Made by a program: the position numbers and the translations under genes. A stretch of 64,000 bases of DNA, from NCBI GenBank assembly GCA_029261295.1, contig JAJDBP010000012.1, forward strand, positions 1 through 64,000, read 5' to 3'. Positions 36,712 to 48,189 of this stretch are shown one piece after another. The stretch is from Nitrospirales bacterium. GTDB taxonomy: Bacteria; Nitrospirota; Nitrospiria; Nitrospirales; UBA8639. Every line of letters starts with the position of its first letter. The first letter of the stretch is position 1. The notes under the pieces were generated by a model that was not told where the DNA came from, did not search any database, and saw only the letters and a program-made list of their open reading frames with translations.

Positions 36712-38394
36712 CTAACAGGTTTGAACCATATGATGAGCGCTCTCGTTGGCTGGGAGAGGAGGGGCAATCCAGTAGCCCTGCATAGCATCACATCCATGCT
36801 CTTCAAGGAAATCAACCTGTTCTTGAGTTTCTACACCCTCTGCAATGACTTGAAGCCCTAAATTCTTTCCAAGTGTAATGACTGCCTGAACAATTGCCGC
36901 GTCATTGGGGCTATGTGGGAGTTGCTGAATGAGGCTTTGATCTAGTTTGATTCCATCAATTGGAAAAGATTTGAGGTACCGTAATGAGGCATAGCCAGCA
37001 CCGAAGTCATCAATATAGAGATGGACCCCCATGGCTTTTAATTCACGCAAAGTCTTGATTGTTTCCTCTGTTTCTTGAATTAGAAAGGTTTCGGTCAACT
37101 CTAACTTAAGGTTTTCTGGATCCAAGTGTGAGCGTTTGAGAATATCTTGAATGAGAGCAGGTAAATTTCCTTGATGAATTTGTCGAGCCGACAAATTGAC
37201 GGCTACGTGAGGAGAGGGGAATCCTTGTTTTTCCCAGTATTTGGCTTGTTTGCTTGCAGCCCGTAAGACCCACTCGCCAATTGGAATAATCATACCGTTT
37301 TCTTCAGCTTGTGGAATAAATTGATTGGGTCCTATGAGTCCCTGATAGGGATGGTGCCACCGCAGGAGCGCTTCCATTCCAATGATTTGTTTAGTCCGAA
37401 GATTCATTTGCGGTTGGTAGTGAAGCAGGAATTCCTTTTTGGCCAGGGCTCGACTCAATTCGACTTCAAGTGTTGAACCATCCAGCCCCGCAGTCTTCAT
37501 TCCAGCCGTATAAAATTGATAATTATTTCCCCCTTGAGCTTTGGCTCGATACATGGCTGCGTCGGCATGAGAGAGAAGTTCCTGAGGGTTAGCGCTGTCC
37601 CAAGGGTAGATGGTGACCCCAAGGCTTCCCGTCACCTGCAATTGATGGTGATTCACAATGATGGGTTGGGCTAGGAGTTGCAGAATACGTTGGGCCACAG
37701 CGGCGACGTCTTCGACGGATATAATTTGTTCAAGTAAAATCGCAAATTCATCTCCACCTAATCGTACTCCTGTATCAATCTCTCTAATGCATTTCTTTAT
37801 TCGTGTGGCAACGGTTTTGAGTAAGGAGTCACCGCATTCATGCCCAAGTGAATCATTAATGGCTTTAAAATGATCGAGATCTAAAAACATGAGAGCCATA
37901 GCCATATCATTACGATTGCAGCGGGCCACGGCACAGTTGAGGCGTTCATAGAAAAGGCCACGGTTGGCTAATCCTGTAAGGTGGTCATAATGAGCTAATT
38001 GTGTAATGCGTTGGGTGGCTCGGTGCCGTTCCATGGCGTAGCGGATGGCACGACACAAAGTGGAGCTACTCGTTTGACCTTTGATGAGATAATCCTGGGC
38101 CCCGCTTTTTACAGCATGAATCGCTTGTGCCTCATCTTCAATTCCGCTCAGAATCAAGATGGGGGCTCCAGGGCAATATTGAATAAATTGAGGGATCGAT
38201 TCAAAGCTTTGCCCTTCGGGTAAATGCAAATCCAAGATAATAGCTTGAAAGGTTTCTCGTTGAACCAGATCTAAGGCTTCACTAACTGAAGGTCGTTGCT
38301 CAAGTGTAAATTGATTTTGGAGCCCTTCCTTCAACATTTTACTAATTCTTAAAGCTTCGTTTTGATCATTTTCCACCAAAAGGAGCTTAATCAT
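36712..38394 (-). CDS. Response regulator with GGDEF and EAL domains
   Basis: REC LLVENDQNEALRI; intact RLGGDEFAILL; intact GMEALLRW. Confidence 0.92.
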   Translation of the reverse strand: MIKLLLVENDQNEALRISKMLKEGLQNQFTLEQRPSVSEALDLVQRETFQAIILDLHLPEGQSFESIPQFIQYCPGAPILILSGIEDEAQAIHAVKSGAQDYLIKGQTSSSTLCRAIRYAMERHRATQRITQLAHYDHLTGLANRGLFYERLNCAVARCNRNDMAMALMFLDLDHFKAINDSLGHECGDSLLKTVATRIKKCIREIDTGVRLGGDEFAILLEQIISVEDVAAVAQRILQLLAQPIIVNHHQLQVTGSLGVTIYPWDSANPQELLSHADAAMYRAKAQGGNNYQFYTAGMKTAGLDGSTLEVELSRALAKKEFLLHYQPQMNLRTKQIIGMEALLRWHHPYQGLIGPNQFIPQAEENGMIIPIGEWVLRAASKQAKYWEKQGFPSPHVAVNLSARQIHQGNLPALIQDILKRSHLDPENLKLELTETFLIQETEETIKTLRELKAMGVHLYIDDFGAGYASLRYLKSFPIDGIKLDQSLIQQLPHSPNDAAIVQAVITLGKNLGLQVIAEGVETQEQVDFLEEHGCDAMQGYWIAPPLPANESAHHMVQTC

Positions 38395-38997
38395 GTGTCT
38401 GCCTTTCTCTCACTTGCTGGTTCATTAAGGTCCTTCAATTATGACGGTCAATATTTTCTTTCTAATTACTTTTTCGGGTTTTCTGAGTCTTTCTTAATGA
38501 TTAATGAAAAATAAATTGTAGCGATGAGCGGGGATGTGAGAATTTTATTGCTATAAAATTCAATAAAATTAATTGGTTAGATGTTTTTTGTCTCATATGG
38601 AAATAAGGCTGCGGTTGTTGTCTAGTTGTAAGTACGTAATTATATTTTCAATCAATTTTGGTGCAGATGAACCTCATTTCCTTTACTTTTTAGAGTAAAT
38701 TTTCGTAAGGTGTTTTCAAATTACGCCTTTTCACTATTTTTTCAATTTCATTTAATCAATAGGTCTATTTTCTGGTTTCGCATTCTGCTGCGAATCACCT
38801 AATGTTTTATGGTATTTCGTGGGGAATTTGTTGAGGAGTATGGCCAGGACAGATTGAGCCGCTATTGATTCATGAAATTATGTTTCTTGACTGGAAATTT
38901 GAAGCGATAGTAATGCCCATTTGCCCTGCATGCTCATGGGGTCTTCAAAATAGTGTTATGATTGAGATGCGTTTTTAATTTTCTTAAGGAGCCACGT

Positions 38998-40824
38998 ATG
39001 GGAAAAACGACAACATTGGTAGAGGTGATTCAGCGACTGATTGAAGTGGGTCGTCCCAAGGGTCATATCACCTTGAAGGATTTGACGAATGTATTGCCTG
39101 CCGATCAAATCACCTCGGAACAATTACATGCGATTTTGGGTGCCTTAACTGAAGCGAGCATCCAGGTAATTGATCCTTCCAAACGGACTGTGTTGCAGTT
39201 GGCTTCATTGAAGAAAGGTGCGGGTGTTGAGGATTCAGAAGATGGGGAGGAGGAGACTGATTCCTCTTTAGACATTGATTTAACTCCTGGAGAGCCCACG
39301 CGTATTGATGACCCAGTTCGCTTGTACTTAAAGGAAATGGGACGTGTTCCCCTCTTAACTCGTGAAGGCGAAATTGAATTAGCTAAACATATTGAAGAAG
39401 GAAAGCGAGATCTCGCCTGCTCAGTCTATGGGATGCCTGTCAATATTCAACATCTTGAGTCACTTCATGAACAATTGAAACTTGAAGAAATTCGAGTGCG
39501 AGATATTGTGTTATTGCAAGAAACCTTAGAAGACGATGATGCTGCAGATGAAGACGCTGCGCCGAGTGATCCTGAGGATGAAGAGCTTCGACTTCGAACG
39601 CTTGAGGGTTTGAGTACGGTTCGGAAACTCGGGCGAAATCTTCTTTCTCTCTATATTCAAAATCGAGAAGGGGGAACGGTTAAAGCCAAACAAGCTCATA
39701 TTGATAAACGATTAAAGACCGTAATCGACAACTATGTTGATCAAATTGAGTCATTAAATCTGCATCAACGGGTGAAAGATGCCATGTTAATGCGGATAAA
39801 AGGTTTAGGCCAAGACATTCGAGCTGCTGATCTGGTGATTACGCGAAACACCAAGAAGTTAGGCTATGCGGGGCAGGATGGCATTCAGGTTATTGGGAAG
39901 AAGCCAAAAGTTGTGAGCAAAGCATCTAGCAGTCGAAGAAAGACTCAATTGGCTCCTGAAGAAATTGAACGCCTCAAGAAAGAGACTCAGGCTGCCAAGG
40001 AAGTCATTTCCCACATTCAAGATGATGTGCTTGCCATGCCAATGGAAGAGTTTAAAGCCGCATTGGTTATTTTAGCGAATGCGGAAGAAAAGGTGAAACG
40101 AGGCAAGGCCAAATTAATTGAAGCCAATTTGCGCTTAGTCGTCAGTATTGCTCGAAAATATACGAATCGAGGTCTTCAATTTATAGATTTAATTCAAGAG
40201 GGTAATATTGGATTAATGCGTGCAGTGGATAAGTTTGAGTATCAACGGGGGTATAAATTCAGCACCTATGCGACCTGGTGGATTCGGCAGGGTGTCACTC
40301 GTGCGATTGCGGATCAAGCGAGAACTATTCGGATTCCTGTGCATATGATTGAAGCCAATACCAAGCTTGCACGAACTGCTCGACAATTAGTTCAACAATT
40401 AGGACGGGAGCCGACTCCCGAAGAAATTGCTGAACGTATGGGATTAACCCCGGAAAAAGTACGCATGATGTTGGATATTTCTAAGGGTACTATTTCTTTG
40501 GAAACCCCAATTGGGGAAAAGGAAGATAGTCAATTAGGGGATTTGATTGAAGATAAAAATGCCGTGTCTCCGATGGATGCGGCCAATCGATATGATTTGC
40601 AACGTCAAATTGCCAATGCTTTAGGGGTGTTAACGCCACGAGAAGAGACGGTTATCCGGAAACGTTTTGGGATTGGTGACAGCACGGATCATACCTTAGA
40701 AGAAATTGGACAAGATTTTGATGTGACGCGTGAACGGATTCGTCAGATTGAAGCGAAAGCTTTGAAAAAGCTGCGCCATCCAAGTTGTAGTCATAAACTC
40801 CGGAGTTTAGTTGATCATCTTTGA
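38998..40824 (+). CDS. rpoD: RNA polymerase sigma factor RpoD-like
   Basis: Region 2 [55 protein letters not shown]; region 4 at the C-terminus; AAGGAG upstream of ATG 38998. Confidence 0.9.
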   Translation: MGKTTTLVEVIQRLIEVGRPKGHITLKDLTNVLPADQITSEQLHAILGALTEASIQVIDPSKRTVLQLASLKKGAGVEDSEDGEEETDSSLDIDLTPGEPTRIDDPVRLYLKEMGRVPLLTREGEIELAKHIEEGKRDLACSVYGMPVNIQHLESLHEQLKLEEIRVRDIVLLQETLEDDDAADEDAAPSDPEDEELRLRTLEGLSTVRKLGRNLLSLYIQNREGGTVKAKQAHIDKRLKTVIDNYVDQIESLNLHQRVKDAMLMRIKGLGQDIRAADLVITRNTKKLGYAGQDGIQVIGKKPKVVSKASSSRRKTQLAPEEIERLKKETQAAKEVISHIQDDVLAMPMEEFKAALVILANAEEKVKRGKAKLIEANLRLVVSIARKYTNRGLQFIDLIQEGNIGLMRAVDKFEYQRGYKFSTYATWWIRQGVTRAIADQARTIRIPVHMIEANTKLARTARQLVQQLGREPTPEEIAERMGLTPEKVRMMLDISKGTISLETPIGEKEDSQLGDLIEDKNAVSPMDAANRYDLQRQIANALGVLTPREETVIRKRFGIGDSTDHTLEEIGQDFDVTRERIRQIEAKALKKLRHPSCSHKLRSLVDHL

Positions 40825-40850
40825 TCCAGACCTATCCTGGAATGTGAGAA

Positions 40851-40886
40851 AAGGCCTCGTCATTTCTGTGGCGAGGCCTTTTTTTT
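40851..40886 (+). terminator. Rho-independent terminator after the sigma factor gene
   Basis: AAGGCCTCG (40851-40859)/CGAGGCCTT (40872-40880) plus T8. Confidence 0.9.
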
Positions 40887-41003
40887 GATATATCGTTAAG
40901 TATACTGCACTGATTCATTATAGATATTTTATGAGTAGACATTTATCATGGCGTGGGTTCGCCCTTCTCCCTTCTAACCTCTAGGTGGTACCATTTCATT
41001 ACT

Positions 41004-41678
41004 ATGCGTATTCTAGTTGTTGAAGATGAACCAAAAGTGGCGTCATTTATCCGACGAGCATTAGAAGAAGAAAGTTATGCCGTCGATGTCTGTGCCGATG
41101 GAGCCGGTGGATTAGATTGGGCACAAACGGTCAATTACGACCTTATTGTTTTAGATTTAATGCTGCCAGGGTTGCCAGGGGTGGAGGTATTGAAACGTGC
41201 ACGTGCGGCTGGCGTGAAGACCCCGGTCATGATTCTGACGGCACGTTCAGAGGTGGATCAACGCGTTAAAGGTCTTGATGCGGGGGCAGATGATTATTTG
41301 ACCAAACCATTTGCGATTGAAGAATTGCTGGCCAGGGCACGAGCCCTCCTTCGTCGTTCCGGTGGTGCTCCCTCTGGAATTTTGCAAGTTGATGATGTTG
41401 TCCTGAATCCAGTGACGCGAGAGGTGACTTGTGGCGAGCAGCGGTTAGAATTTACGACTAAGGAATATGCACTTTTAGAATATCTCATGCGAAATGCTGG
41501 TCGAGTGTTGACACGCTCGATGATTGCGGAACATGTCTGGGATTTAGATTTTGATACCTTCACAAATGTGATTGATGTGTATATTAGCTATTTGCGCAAT
41601 AAGATCGATAAAGGGCGTGAACGGAGTCTCATTCAAACTATTAGGGGGAGTGGATATATGATGAGGTCTGATGGGTGA
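41004..41678 (+). CDS. OmpR-family response regulator
   Basis: MRILVVEDEPKVASFIRRALEEESYAVD; winged-helix C-terminus. Confidence 0.9.
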   Translation: MRILVVEDEPKVASFIRRALEEESYAVDVCADGAGGLDWAQTVNYDLIVLDLMLPGLPGVEVLKRARAAGVKTPVMILTARSEVDQRVKGLDAGADDYLTKPFAIEELLARARALLRRSGGAPSGILQVDDVVLNPVTREVTCGEQRLEFTTKEYALLEYLMRNAGRVLTRSMIAEHVWDLDFDTFTNVIDVYISYLRNKIDKGRERSLIQTIRGSGYMMRSDG

Positions 41679-43087
41679 CTAATACCTCGATCCGCGTTCG
41701 TCTCACTCTTTGGTACGGCTCAGCTTTAGCTCTTATTCTGCTCCTTTTTGCCGTCGCGTTATATTTGGTGATGTCACGGGCGCTTCGAGAACAAGTAGAT
41801 GCATCGCTTGATGAAGCAGCTGCGGTGGCCATCCGAACTCTCGGAGAACATCGATTTGGGCCTTTCCTCATTTTCGAAGATCTTTCTCAAGAATTCCCAG
41901 AGTTGGCTTTATTAGATAAATTTTTCCAAATATTTGGGCCTGCCGGGCAAGTTACGATTCAATCCTCCAATATTCAAAGTCGAGAAATTCCGCTGAGTCA
42001 AACAGCATTTCGGGCTTCGCTTGAGGGAAAATCTACTTTCGAATCAGCTCAATTTGCGAAGGGTGTCTCTCTTCGGTTGCTTTCGGTTCCTATTCGTCAG
42101 GATGAGCAACTCGTCAATATTTTGCGTGTAGGAACATCATTGAGGCCATCTGATCGCATGTTACGACGATTATTGGTTGGGTTGTATATTGCGTCTCCGG
42201 TCGCATTGCTTGTGTCCTTAATGGGGGGATGGTTTTTGGCAGGAAGAGCCTTACGACCCGTGCATGCGATCACCCAAGCTGCTCGTCGTATCACCGCAGG
42301 TGACTGGAGCCAACGAATTCTGACGCCGCAGTCGAATGATGAAATTGGACAGCTAGCCTCAACCTTTAACGATATGATTGGTCGATTAGAAGTGTCATTT
42401 AAGCAAATTCGCCAATTTAGTGCTGATGCCTCTCATGAGTTGCGTACACCCCTAACCATTACCAAAGGTGAAACCGAATTAGCATTACGCCGTCCTCGTC
42501 AGGCGGAAGATTACCGAGTGGTATTAGAAAGTAATTTAGAAGAGATTGATCGTATGAGTCGTATCGTGGATGAATTACTTTTTTTATCCCGTGCTGATCT
42601 AGGGGAAATTAAGTTGAAAATGCTTCCCGTGCAATTAGATGATCTCTTTCGCGAAATTCACCAGCAGGCTGCAGTGTTAGGAAAAGACCGCTCGATTCAA
42701 ACCGTGATGACAAAAGTTGAACCAGTTGTGGTTGAAGGTGATGATCTGCGGTTACGTGAATTATTATTGAATCTCGTTGACAACGCCGTGAAATATTCTC
42801 AAACAGGACAAACCGTAGAGTTGGCCTTGGTCGTCGTTGGGAGTCAGGCCAAGATTATTGTTCAGGATTATGGGATTGGTATTGCCTCAGAGAGTCATGA
42901 TCGGGTCTTCGATCGTTTTTACCGTACAGACGAAGCTCGTGCCCATGCTGCCAAAGGAACGGGCTTGGGATTGGCTATTTGTAAGTGGATTGTTGAGGTC
43001 CATCATGGAAGCATTGAGCTTCAAAGTACTGTTCAGGGTGGATCCTGTTTTACAGTTTTCCTACCATTGTCTTCAGTTAAAGTCTGA
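41675..43087 (+). CDS. Sensor histidine kinase with HAMP domain
   Basis: GTG start overlapping the upstream stop (GTGA); HAMP; FSADASHELRTPLTITKGE; GTGLGLAICKWIVEVHHG. Confidence 0.9.
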   Translation: MTNTSIRVRLTLWYGSALALILLLFAVALYLVMSRALREQVDASLDEAAAVAIRTLGEHRFGPFLIFEDLSQEFPELALLDKFFQIFGPAGQVTIQSSNIQSREIPLSQTAFRASLEGKSTFESAQFAKGVSLRLLSVPIRQDEQLVNILRVGTSLRPSDRMLRRLLVGLYIASPVALLVSLMGGWFLAGRALRPVHAITQAARRITAGDWSQRILTPQSNDEIGQLASTFNDMIGRLEVSFKQIRQFSADASHELRTPLTITKGETELALRRPRQAEDYRVVLESNLEEIDRMSRIVDELLFLSRADLGEIKLKMLPVQLDDLFREIHQQAAVLGKDRSIQTVMTKVEPVVVEGDDLRLRELLLNLVDNAVKYSQTGQTVELALVVVGSQAKIIVQDYGIGIASESHDRVFDRFYRTDEARAHAAKGTGLGLAICKWIVEVHHGSIELQSTVQGGSCFTVFLPLSSVKV

Positions 43088-43226
43088 AGATTCTGTTCCT
43101 TCCTGCAAATTCCATTAAAAAGTTTTAATGTTCTCTTAATTTCCCTTTCATGCCGGGGTGGTACGTTTATACCTGAAAGATGGAATTGGTACTAACGCGC
43201 ACGCCATTTTTGAAAGGGGGCTTGTG

Positions 43227-44477
43227 ATGACCACACTTCATGCAATTCCGACCTTACCTCAGACCCAGAAGGATCATGCACCATATCTCCAGAAACGTCG
43301 CGTGATAAAACGAGCGGCCTCTTTGTCTCGAACGTCTTCTAAGAAAAAAAATGCGAGTTGGGAGGAAGGCGACCCAGGTAAACAATCGGTAGAGCCGGCT
43401 TCAGTGAATTTAGAGTCCTTGTATTTCAAAGGATTCCGTTCACGCCCCCTGTTGGCTGCTGATGAGGAACTGAAGTTGGGAATACGTTTGTATGAGGGCA
43501 CCGTCCAACTTCGAACATTTCTCGAGCAGTCCTTGGTCTTAGCTGAAAAGTTGAAAAAATATCCTGAAGGTGAGTTGGTGACTGAACAATTGCGAAAGTT
43601 TATAGATTTGAAAGGCTATTCTTCACCGGTAATCGATGAATGCCTTAAATGTGTCGGGATCTTGGAGGGTCTCGCTGGCGCGAAAGGAAAAGCTGGGCAA
43701 AAAATGATCCAGAAAGCTGCAGCATTAAGTTGTTCAATCCAGAGCGTTCGATTGGAAATTGAAGAGCCAAAGGATAAATTAGTTCAACGCAATCTTCGTC
43801 TTGTCGTGAACGTGGCAAAGCGATATCTGGGACGAGGGCTGAACTTTTTAGACCTGGTTCAAGAAGGCAATATTGGCTTAATGAAAGGTGCCGAACGCTT
43901 TGATCATACTCGGGGGTTTAAGTTCAGCACCTATGCCACCTGGTGGATCCGACAAGGGATTACGCGGGCGATTGCAGATCAGAGCCGAACCATCCGAGTC
44001 CCGGTTCATACCAATGAAGCCTCGACGAAAATTGCAAAAACAGCGCAACGACTTGCGCAACAATATGACCGAGAGCCGACCTTTGAAGAAATTGGACACG
44101 TGTTAGATATGACGAGTGAGCGGGTGAAAGAAACATTAGAGGCTTTTCAGGAACCTATTTCATTGGATGCTCCATCGGTGGATGGCGAAACGGAATTAGG
44201 GGAGTTGCTCCCGGATTTGGACGGGGTTTCACCTGATGAGGAGATTTCCCGTAAATCCGATGCCCAATGGTTGGCTAAAATTTTTCAAGTACTCAATCCG
44301 CGTGAAGAACAAGTTGTTCGTTTGAGATTTGGGATCGGAGGGGATGAGCCGTGGACCCTGGAACAAGTAGGCCGATCCATGTCGGTGACCCGCGAACGGA
44401 TTCGCCAAATTGAAGTGGTGGCTTTAAATAAACTGAAAGACTCCCATGTTAAGGCGATGCTAGCTGAGATAAAATAA
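43227..44477 (+). CDS. Sigma-70 family RNA polymerase sigma factor (RpoD/RpoS-like)
   Basis: [56 protein letters not shown]; region 4 present. Confidence 0.9.
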   Translation: MTTLHAIPTLPQTQKDHAPYLQKRRVIKRAASLSRTSSKKKNASWEEGDPGKQSVEPASVNLESLYFKGFRSRPLLAADEELKLGIRLYEGTVQLRTFLEQSLVLAEKLKKYPEGELVTEQLRKFIDLKGYSSPVIDECLKCVGILEGLAGAKGKAGQKMIQKAAALSCSIQSVRLEIEEPKDKLVQRNLRLVVNVAKRYLGRGLNFLDLVQEGNIGLMKGAERFDHTRGFKFSTYATWWIRQGITRAIADQSRTIRVPVHTNEASTKIAKTAQRLAQQYDREPTFEEIGHVLDMTSERVKETLEAFQEPISLDAPSVDGETELGELLPDLDGVSPDEEISRKSDAQWLAKIFQVLNPREEQVVRLRFGIGGDEPWTLEQVGRSMSVTRERIRQIEVVALNKLKDSHVKAMLAEIK

Positions 44478-44562
44478 ACAACTAAGGTAAATAGCCTAGG
44501 AAGAAGAATGATGTTATGATAAGTCTGTAAACACGTCTTGTTGGGGATAGCAGGTTGTTGTT

Positions 44563-44600
44563 ACAAAAGCAGGAGTGCTTTCGCTCCTGCTTTTGTCGTT
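44563..44600 (+). terminator. Rho-independent terminator
   Basis: ACAAAAGCAGGAG (44563-44575)/CTCCTGCTTTTGT (44584-44596). Confidence 0.75.
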
Positions 44601-44811
44601 TGGGAGGGTGTTCATCGATAGAATGAGGTTCAAGCTAGAGAGAAAGGGGAATGATTAACTTGGTAGGAATTCCCTCTAGATTTGTTTGGGTTAATCAATA
44701 TTTGATTCCAGGTATGTCAGGTCCAGAAGCGAAGAGTGATCTCTATCATTGGGCCTCCTGCCTCAACATGTAATTGCCGATGAGAAGGTAGGTGATAAAG
44801 AGGGCCGGTCT

Positions 44812-45243
44812 ATGCCTATTGTGATAAATGCTTTCACATCCATTCCAGATTCAGAAATTCAGTTTTCTGCAGCAAGAAGTACAGGTCCAGGTGGTCAAAA
44901 TGTGAATAAGGTGAATAGTCGTGTCATTTTGGAATTTGACCTTCAGGCTTCTTTGGCCTTCACTCCATATCAAAAACGAAGGATAATTGGCAGTTTGGGG
45001 CCTCGCATGAACAAGCAAGGGATCTTGCGCATGCAGGCGCAGAGGCATCGATCTCAGCTAGCCAATCGCACAGAATTAATTGAACGGTTTGTGGAATTAC
45101 TGCAGAAATCATTACAGCCCACGAAATATCGAGTTCCCACTCGAGTTCCTACTCGTATAAAGGAAAAGCGATTGGAAAATAAAAAGCAGCGAACTCAGAC
45201 GAAACGAGTTCGGCAATCTCCACGAAATTTTGATGATGCCTAA
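44812..45243 (+). CDS. arfB: Peptidyl-tRNA hydrolase ArfB-like (RF-1 domain)
   Basis: GGQ motif in SAARSTGPGGQNVNKVNSRVILEFDL; basic C-terminal tail; likely start at MPIVINAF. Confidence 0.88.
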   Translation: MPIVINAFTSIPDSEIQFSAARSTGPGGQNVNKVNSRVILEFDLQASLAFTPYQKRRIIGSLGPRMNKQGILRMQAQRHRSQLANRTELIERFVELLQKSLQPTKYRVPTRVPTRIKEKRLENKKQRTQTKRVRQSPRNFDDA

Positions 45244-45284
45244 TTTATGGTGACAATGTTCGAAAAACCCCAAAGGAACGCTCA

Positions 45285-47333
45285 ATGACGAATCCTCCTC
45301 TCGCGAAGATCATTCCCCATCGCTTGGAACAGCACGGGCAGGTTCGAGTTGATAATTATTATTGGCTCAATGATCGTTCCAATCCGGAAGTCCTGGAGTA
45401 TCTACAAAAAGAAAATAATTTTGCCACGGCACAGATGCTACATACCGCTGATTTGGAAGGGGCCTTGTTCGAAGAAATCAAAGGGCGAATCAAGCAAACA
45501 GATCTCTCTGTACCCTTCAAGCAGGGAGATTATGTCTATTATGTTCGGTACGAAGAGGGCAAGGAATATGCCCTGTATTGTCGAAAAAAAGGCTCGATCG
45601 CGAGTCCTGAAGAAATCATGATTGATGGTAATGAACTTGCTGAAGGACATGAGTTTTTCTCCCTGGGAAATTGGTTGGTGAGTTCCGGTCAGGATATTTT
45701 GGCCTATGCGATGGATACACAAGGGCGTCGTATTTATTCCATTAGCTTCAAGAATCTGACGACAGGAGAAATTTTGACAGATGTGATCCCAACCGTTACG
45801 GGAAACATGGAATGGGGAAACGACAATCGAACGCTCTTCTATTCAAGGCAAGATCCCGAAACCCTACGGTCCTACCAGATTTATCGGCACGTGTTGGGTA
45901 CTGATCCAGAGAAAGATGAGTTGGTTTTCGAGGAACCGGATGAAACCTTTTCAGCGTTTGTGACGAAATCCAAGTCGAAGCGGTTTCTCCTGATAGGGGC
46001 ACACCAAACTGTGAGCAGTGAATATTGGTACTTAAATGCGGATACACCTGGAGGGACATTCCAAGTCTTTTGTCCGCGTGAGCGGGAGCATGAATATGAG
46101 GTTGATCATCTGGGGGAATATTTTTATATTCGCACGAACGACCAGGCCAAAAACTTTCGACTGATGAAGGCCGCAGTGAATGCAATCAATAGGGGACAAT
46201 GGAAAGAAGTAATTCCGCATCGTGCTGAGGTGTTCTTAGAAGGGTTTGAGTTGTTTCGTGAATATTTAGTCGTCGAAGAACGGAAACAGGGTCTCATTCA
46301 TTTGCGAATCCTTCCGCATTCAGGAGGATCAGAACATGAGTTAGATTTTGGCGAATCAGCCTATCTTGCAGCATTGGGTGACAATTATGAAATCGACACG
46401 CCTTATCTGAGGTTTGGGTATACCTCCATGACTACGCCTATGACAATCTATGATTATCATATGGACACACGAGAGAAGACTTTCCTGAAACAGGAAGAAG
46501 TCCTGGGTGATTTTCACAGTGGTCATTACCAAACTGAGCGGCTTTTGGCTCCGGCTGAAGATGGGACCCATATTCCTATTTCACTGGTCTATCGCAAAGG
46601 ATTTTCAAAGAACGGGTCGCATCCGCTGCTGCTCTATGGCTATGGATCTTATGGGGCGAGTATGGATGCCAGTTTTAGCTCGGCACGGCTCAGTTTGTTA
46701 GATAGAGGATTTGTCTATGCCTTGGCCCATATTCGTGGTGGAGAAGAGCTGGGGCGGCAGTGGTATGAAAATGGCAAATTACTCAATAAGAAAAATACCT
46801 TTACAGATTTTACGGCTTCTGCAGACTTTCTCGTTCAACAAGGGTATGCCAATGCAAGCAAGCTCTATGCGATGGGCGGAAGTGCCGGCGGTCTGTTGAT
46901 GGGTGCGGTGATGAATATGCGGCCGGATTTATTTCAGGGCATAGTGGCCCAGGTGCCTTTTGTGGATGTCGTCACGACAATGCTAGATCCGGATATTCCT
47001 TTGACGACAGGCGAGTACGACGAGTGGGGTAATCCGAATCAGCGGGATTCCTATGATTATATGTTGTCGTATTCCCCGTACGATAATGTGCAAGCGGTAG
47101 CTTATCCGCATTTGTTAGTCACAACTGGTCTGCATGATTCACAAGTGCAATATTGGGAACCAGCAAAGTGGGTGGCGAAGTTGCGCGCGGCCAAAACCGA
47201 TGATCATCGAATTATTCTTAAAACTAATATGGACGCTGGGCATGGCGGTTCGTCAGGACGATTTAAACGCTATGAAGAAATCGCGATGATTTATGCGTTT
47301 CTGTTAGACCTTGCCGGAATGGGCGGTTCATGA
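45285..47333 (+). CDS. ptrB: Oligopeptidase B / S9 family peptidase
   Basis: GGSAGGLLMGAVMNMRPDLF nucleophile region; YGSYGASMDASFSSARLSLLDRGFVYALAHIRGGEELGRQWYENGK. Confidence 0.9.
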   Translation: MTNPPLAKIIPHRLEQHGQVRVDNYYWLNDRSNPEVLEYLQKENNFATAQMLHTADLEGALFEEIKGRIKQTDLSVPFKQGDYVYYVRYEEGKEYALYCRKKGSIASPEEIMIDGNELAEGHEFFSLGNWLVSSGQDILAYAMDTQGRRIYSISFKNLTTGEILTDVIPTVTGNMEWGNDNRTLFYSRQDPETLRSYQIYRHVLGTDPEKDELVFEEPDETFSAFVTKSKSKRFLLIGAHQTVSSEYWYLNADTPGGTFQVFCPREREHEYEVDHLGEYFYIRTNDQAKNFRLMKAAVNAINRGQWKEVIPHRAEVFLEGFELFREYLVVEERKQGLIHLRILPHSGGSEHELDFGESAYLAALGDNYEIDTPYLRFGYTSMTTPMTIYDYHMDTREKTFLKQEEVLGDFHSGHYQTERLLAPAEDGTHIPISLVYRKGFSKNGSHPLLLYGYGSYGASMDASFSSARLSLLDRGFVYALAHIRGGEELGRQWYENGKLLNKKNTFTDFTASADFLVQQGYANASKLYAMGGSAGGLLMGAVMNMRPDLFQGIVAQVPFVDVVTTMLDPDIPLTTGEYDEWGNPNQRDSYDYMLSYSPYDNVQAVAYPHLLVTTGLHDSQVQYWEPAKWVAKLRAAKTDDHRIILKTNMDAGHGGSSGRFKRYEEIAMIYAFLLDLAGMGGS

Positions 47334-47499
47334 AAATAATATTGTACGGTCCTTTTTCTGTCTTGTTTTTCTTGCCAGGTAGTTGACTTTTTCTCTTTTC
47401 TGATTATCTGTTAATCAACAACGACACAGCCTTCCCAGCTGGGTGAGTGAAGGAAATGAATGAAGTTGATGACTATCATCAAAGAAGGAGGGAACCGCT

Positions 47500-47940
47500 A
47501 TGTTGGTAAAATGGAATCCTTATACGGAATTAGAGCGAACCGTGAATGGGTTATTTGATCAGCCATTTGGATTGCGCCCGATTTGGGACGATAGGAATGA
47601 GGAGGCTCGGACTTGGCAGCCACCGGTCAATGTGTATGAAGACAAAGATCATTTGTCGATTGAAGCGCAATTGCCTGGTATTGATCTGAAGGACATTGAG
47701 TTGTCGGTCAAGGAACAGACGTTGGAGGTGCGAGGCGAACGGAAGGATGAAGCAGAAAAATCAAAAGATGGATACCATGTTCGTGAAGCTCGTTATGGGA
47801 ATTTTTCCAGAAGCTTTGTGCTCCCAAGTACTGTGAATCCCGATGAGGCGAAAGCCACTTATGATAAGGGGGTCTTAACGATTTCGATCCCCAAACAAGA
47901 AAAGGCGAAACCTCGAAAAATTCAGATCGAAGTCAAATAA
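47500..47940 (+). CDS. Hsp20/alpha-crystallin family chaperone
   Basis: WQPPVNVYEDKDHLSIEAQLPGIDLKDIELSVKEQTLEVRGERK. Confidence 0.92.
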   Translation: MLVKWNPYTELERTVNGLFDQPFGLRPIWDDRNEEARTWQPPVNVYEDKDHLSIEAQLPGIDLKDIELSVKEQTLEVRGERKDEAEKSKDGYHVREARYGNFSRSFVLPSTVNPDEAKATYDKGVLTISIPKQEKAKPRKIQIEVK

Positions 47941-47967
47941 CCTTCGCTGATTAGGAGTTTTCAACAG

Positions 47968-48010
47968 TGGCCGGTATGACCTCTCGGGAGGTCATGCCGG
48001 CCATTTTTTT
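47968..48010 (+). terminator. Rho-independent terminator after hsp20
   Basis: 16-bp stem TGGCCGGTATGACCTC (47968-47983)/GAGGTCATGCCGGCCA (47988-48003) with one G-T wobble, plus T7. Confidence 0.92.
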
Positions 48011-48189
48011 GAGGAAACCGGCGAATGGTTATGAGCGAGGACCCTAGAGTCAATTGAGGAAAATACATTTTTCCTTGAATTCTGTATTTTCGACTTCTTC
48101 ATACAAGAAGGTAATCTTTACAAGTCCTTCCGTTTTTTTGATTAAAAAATCTCTTGCCAGATGCCTGAATATTCTCTACATTCTTAATC

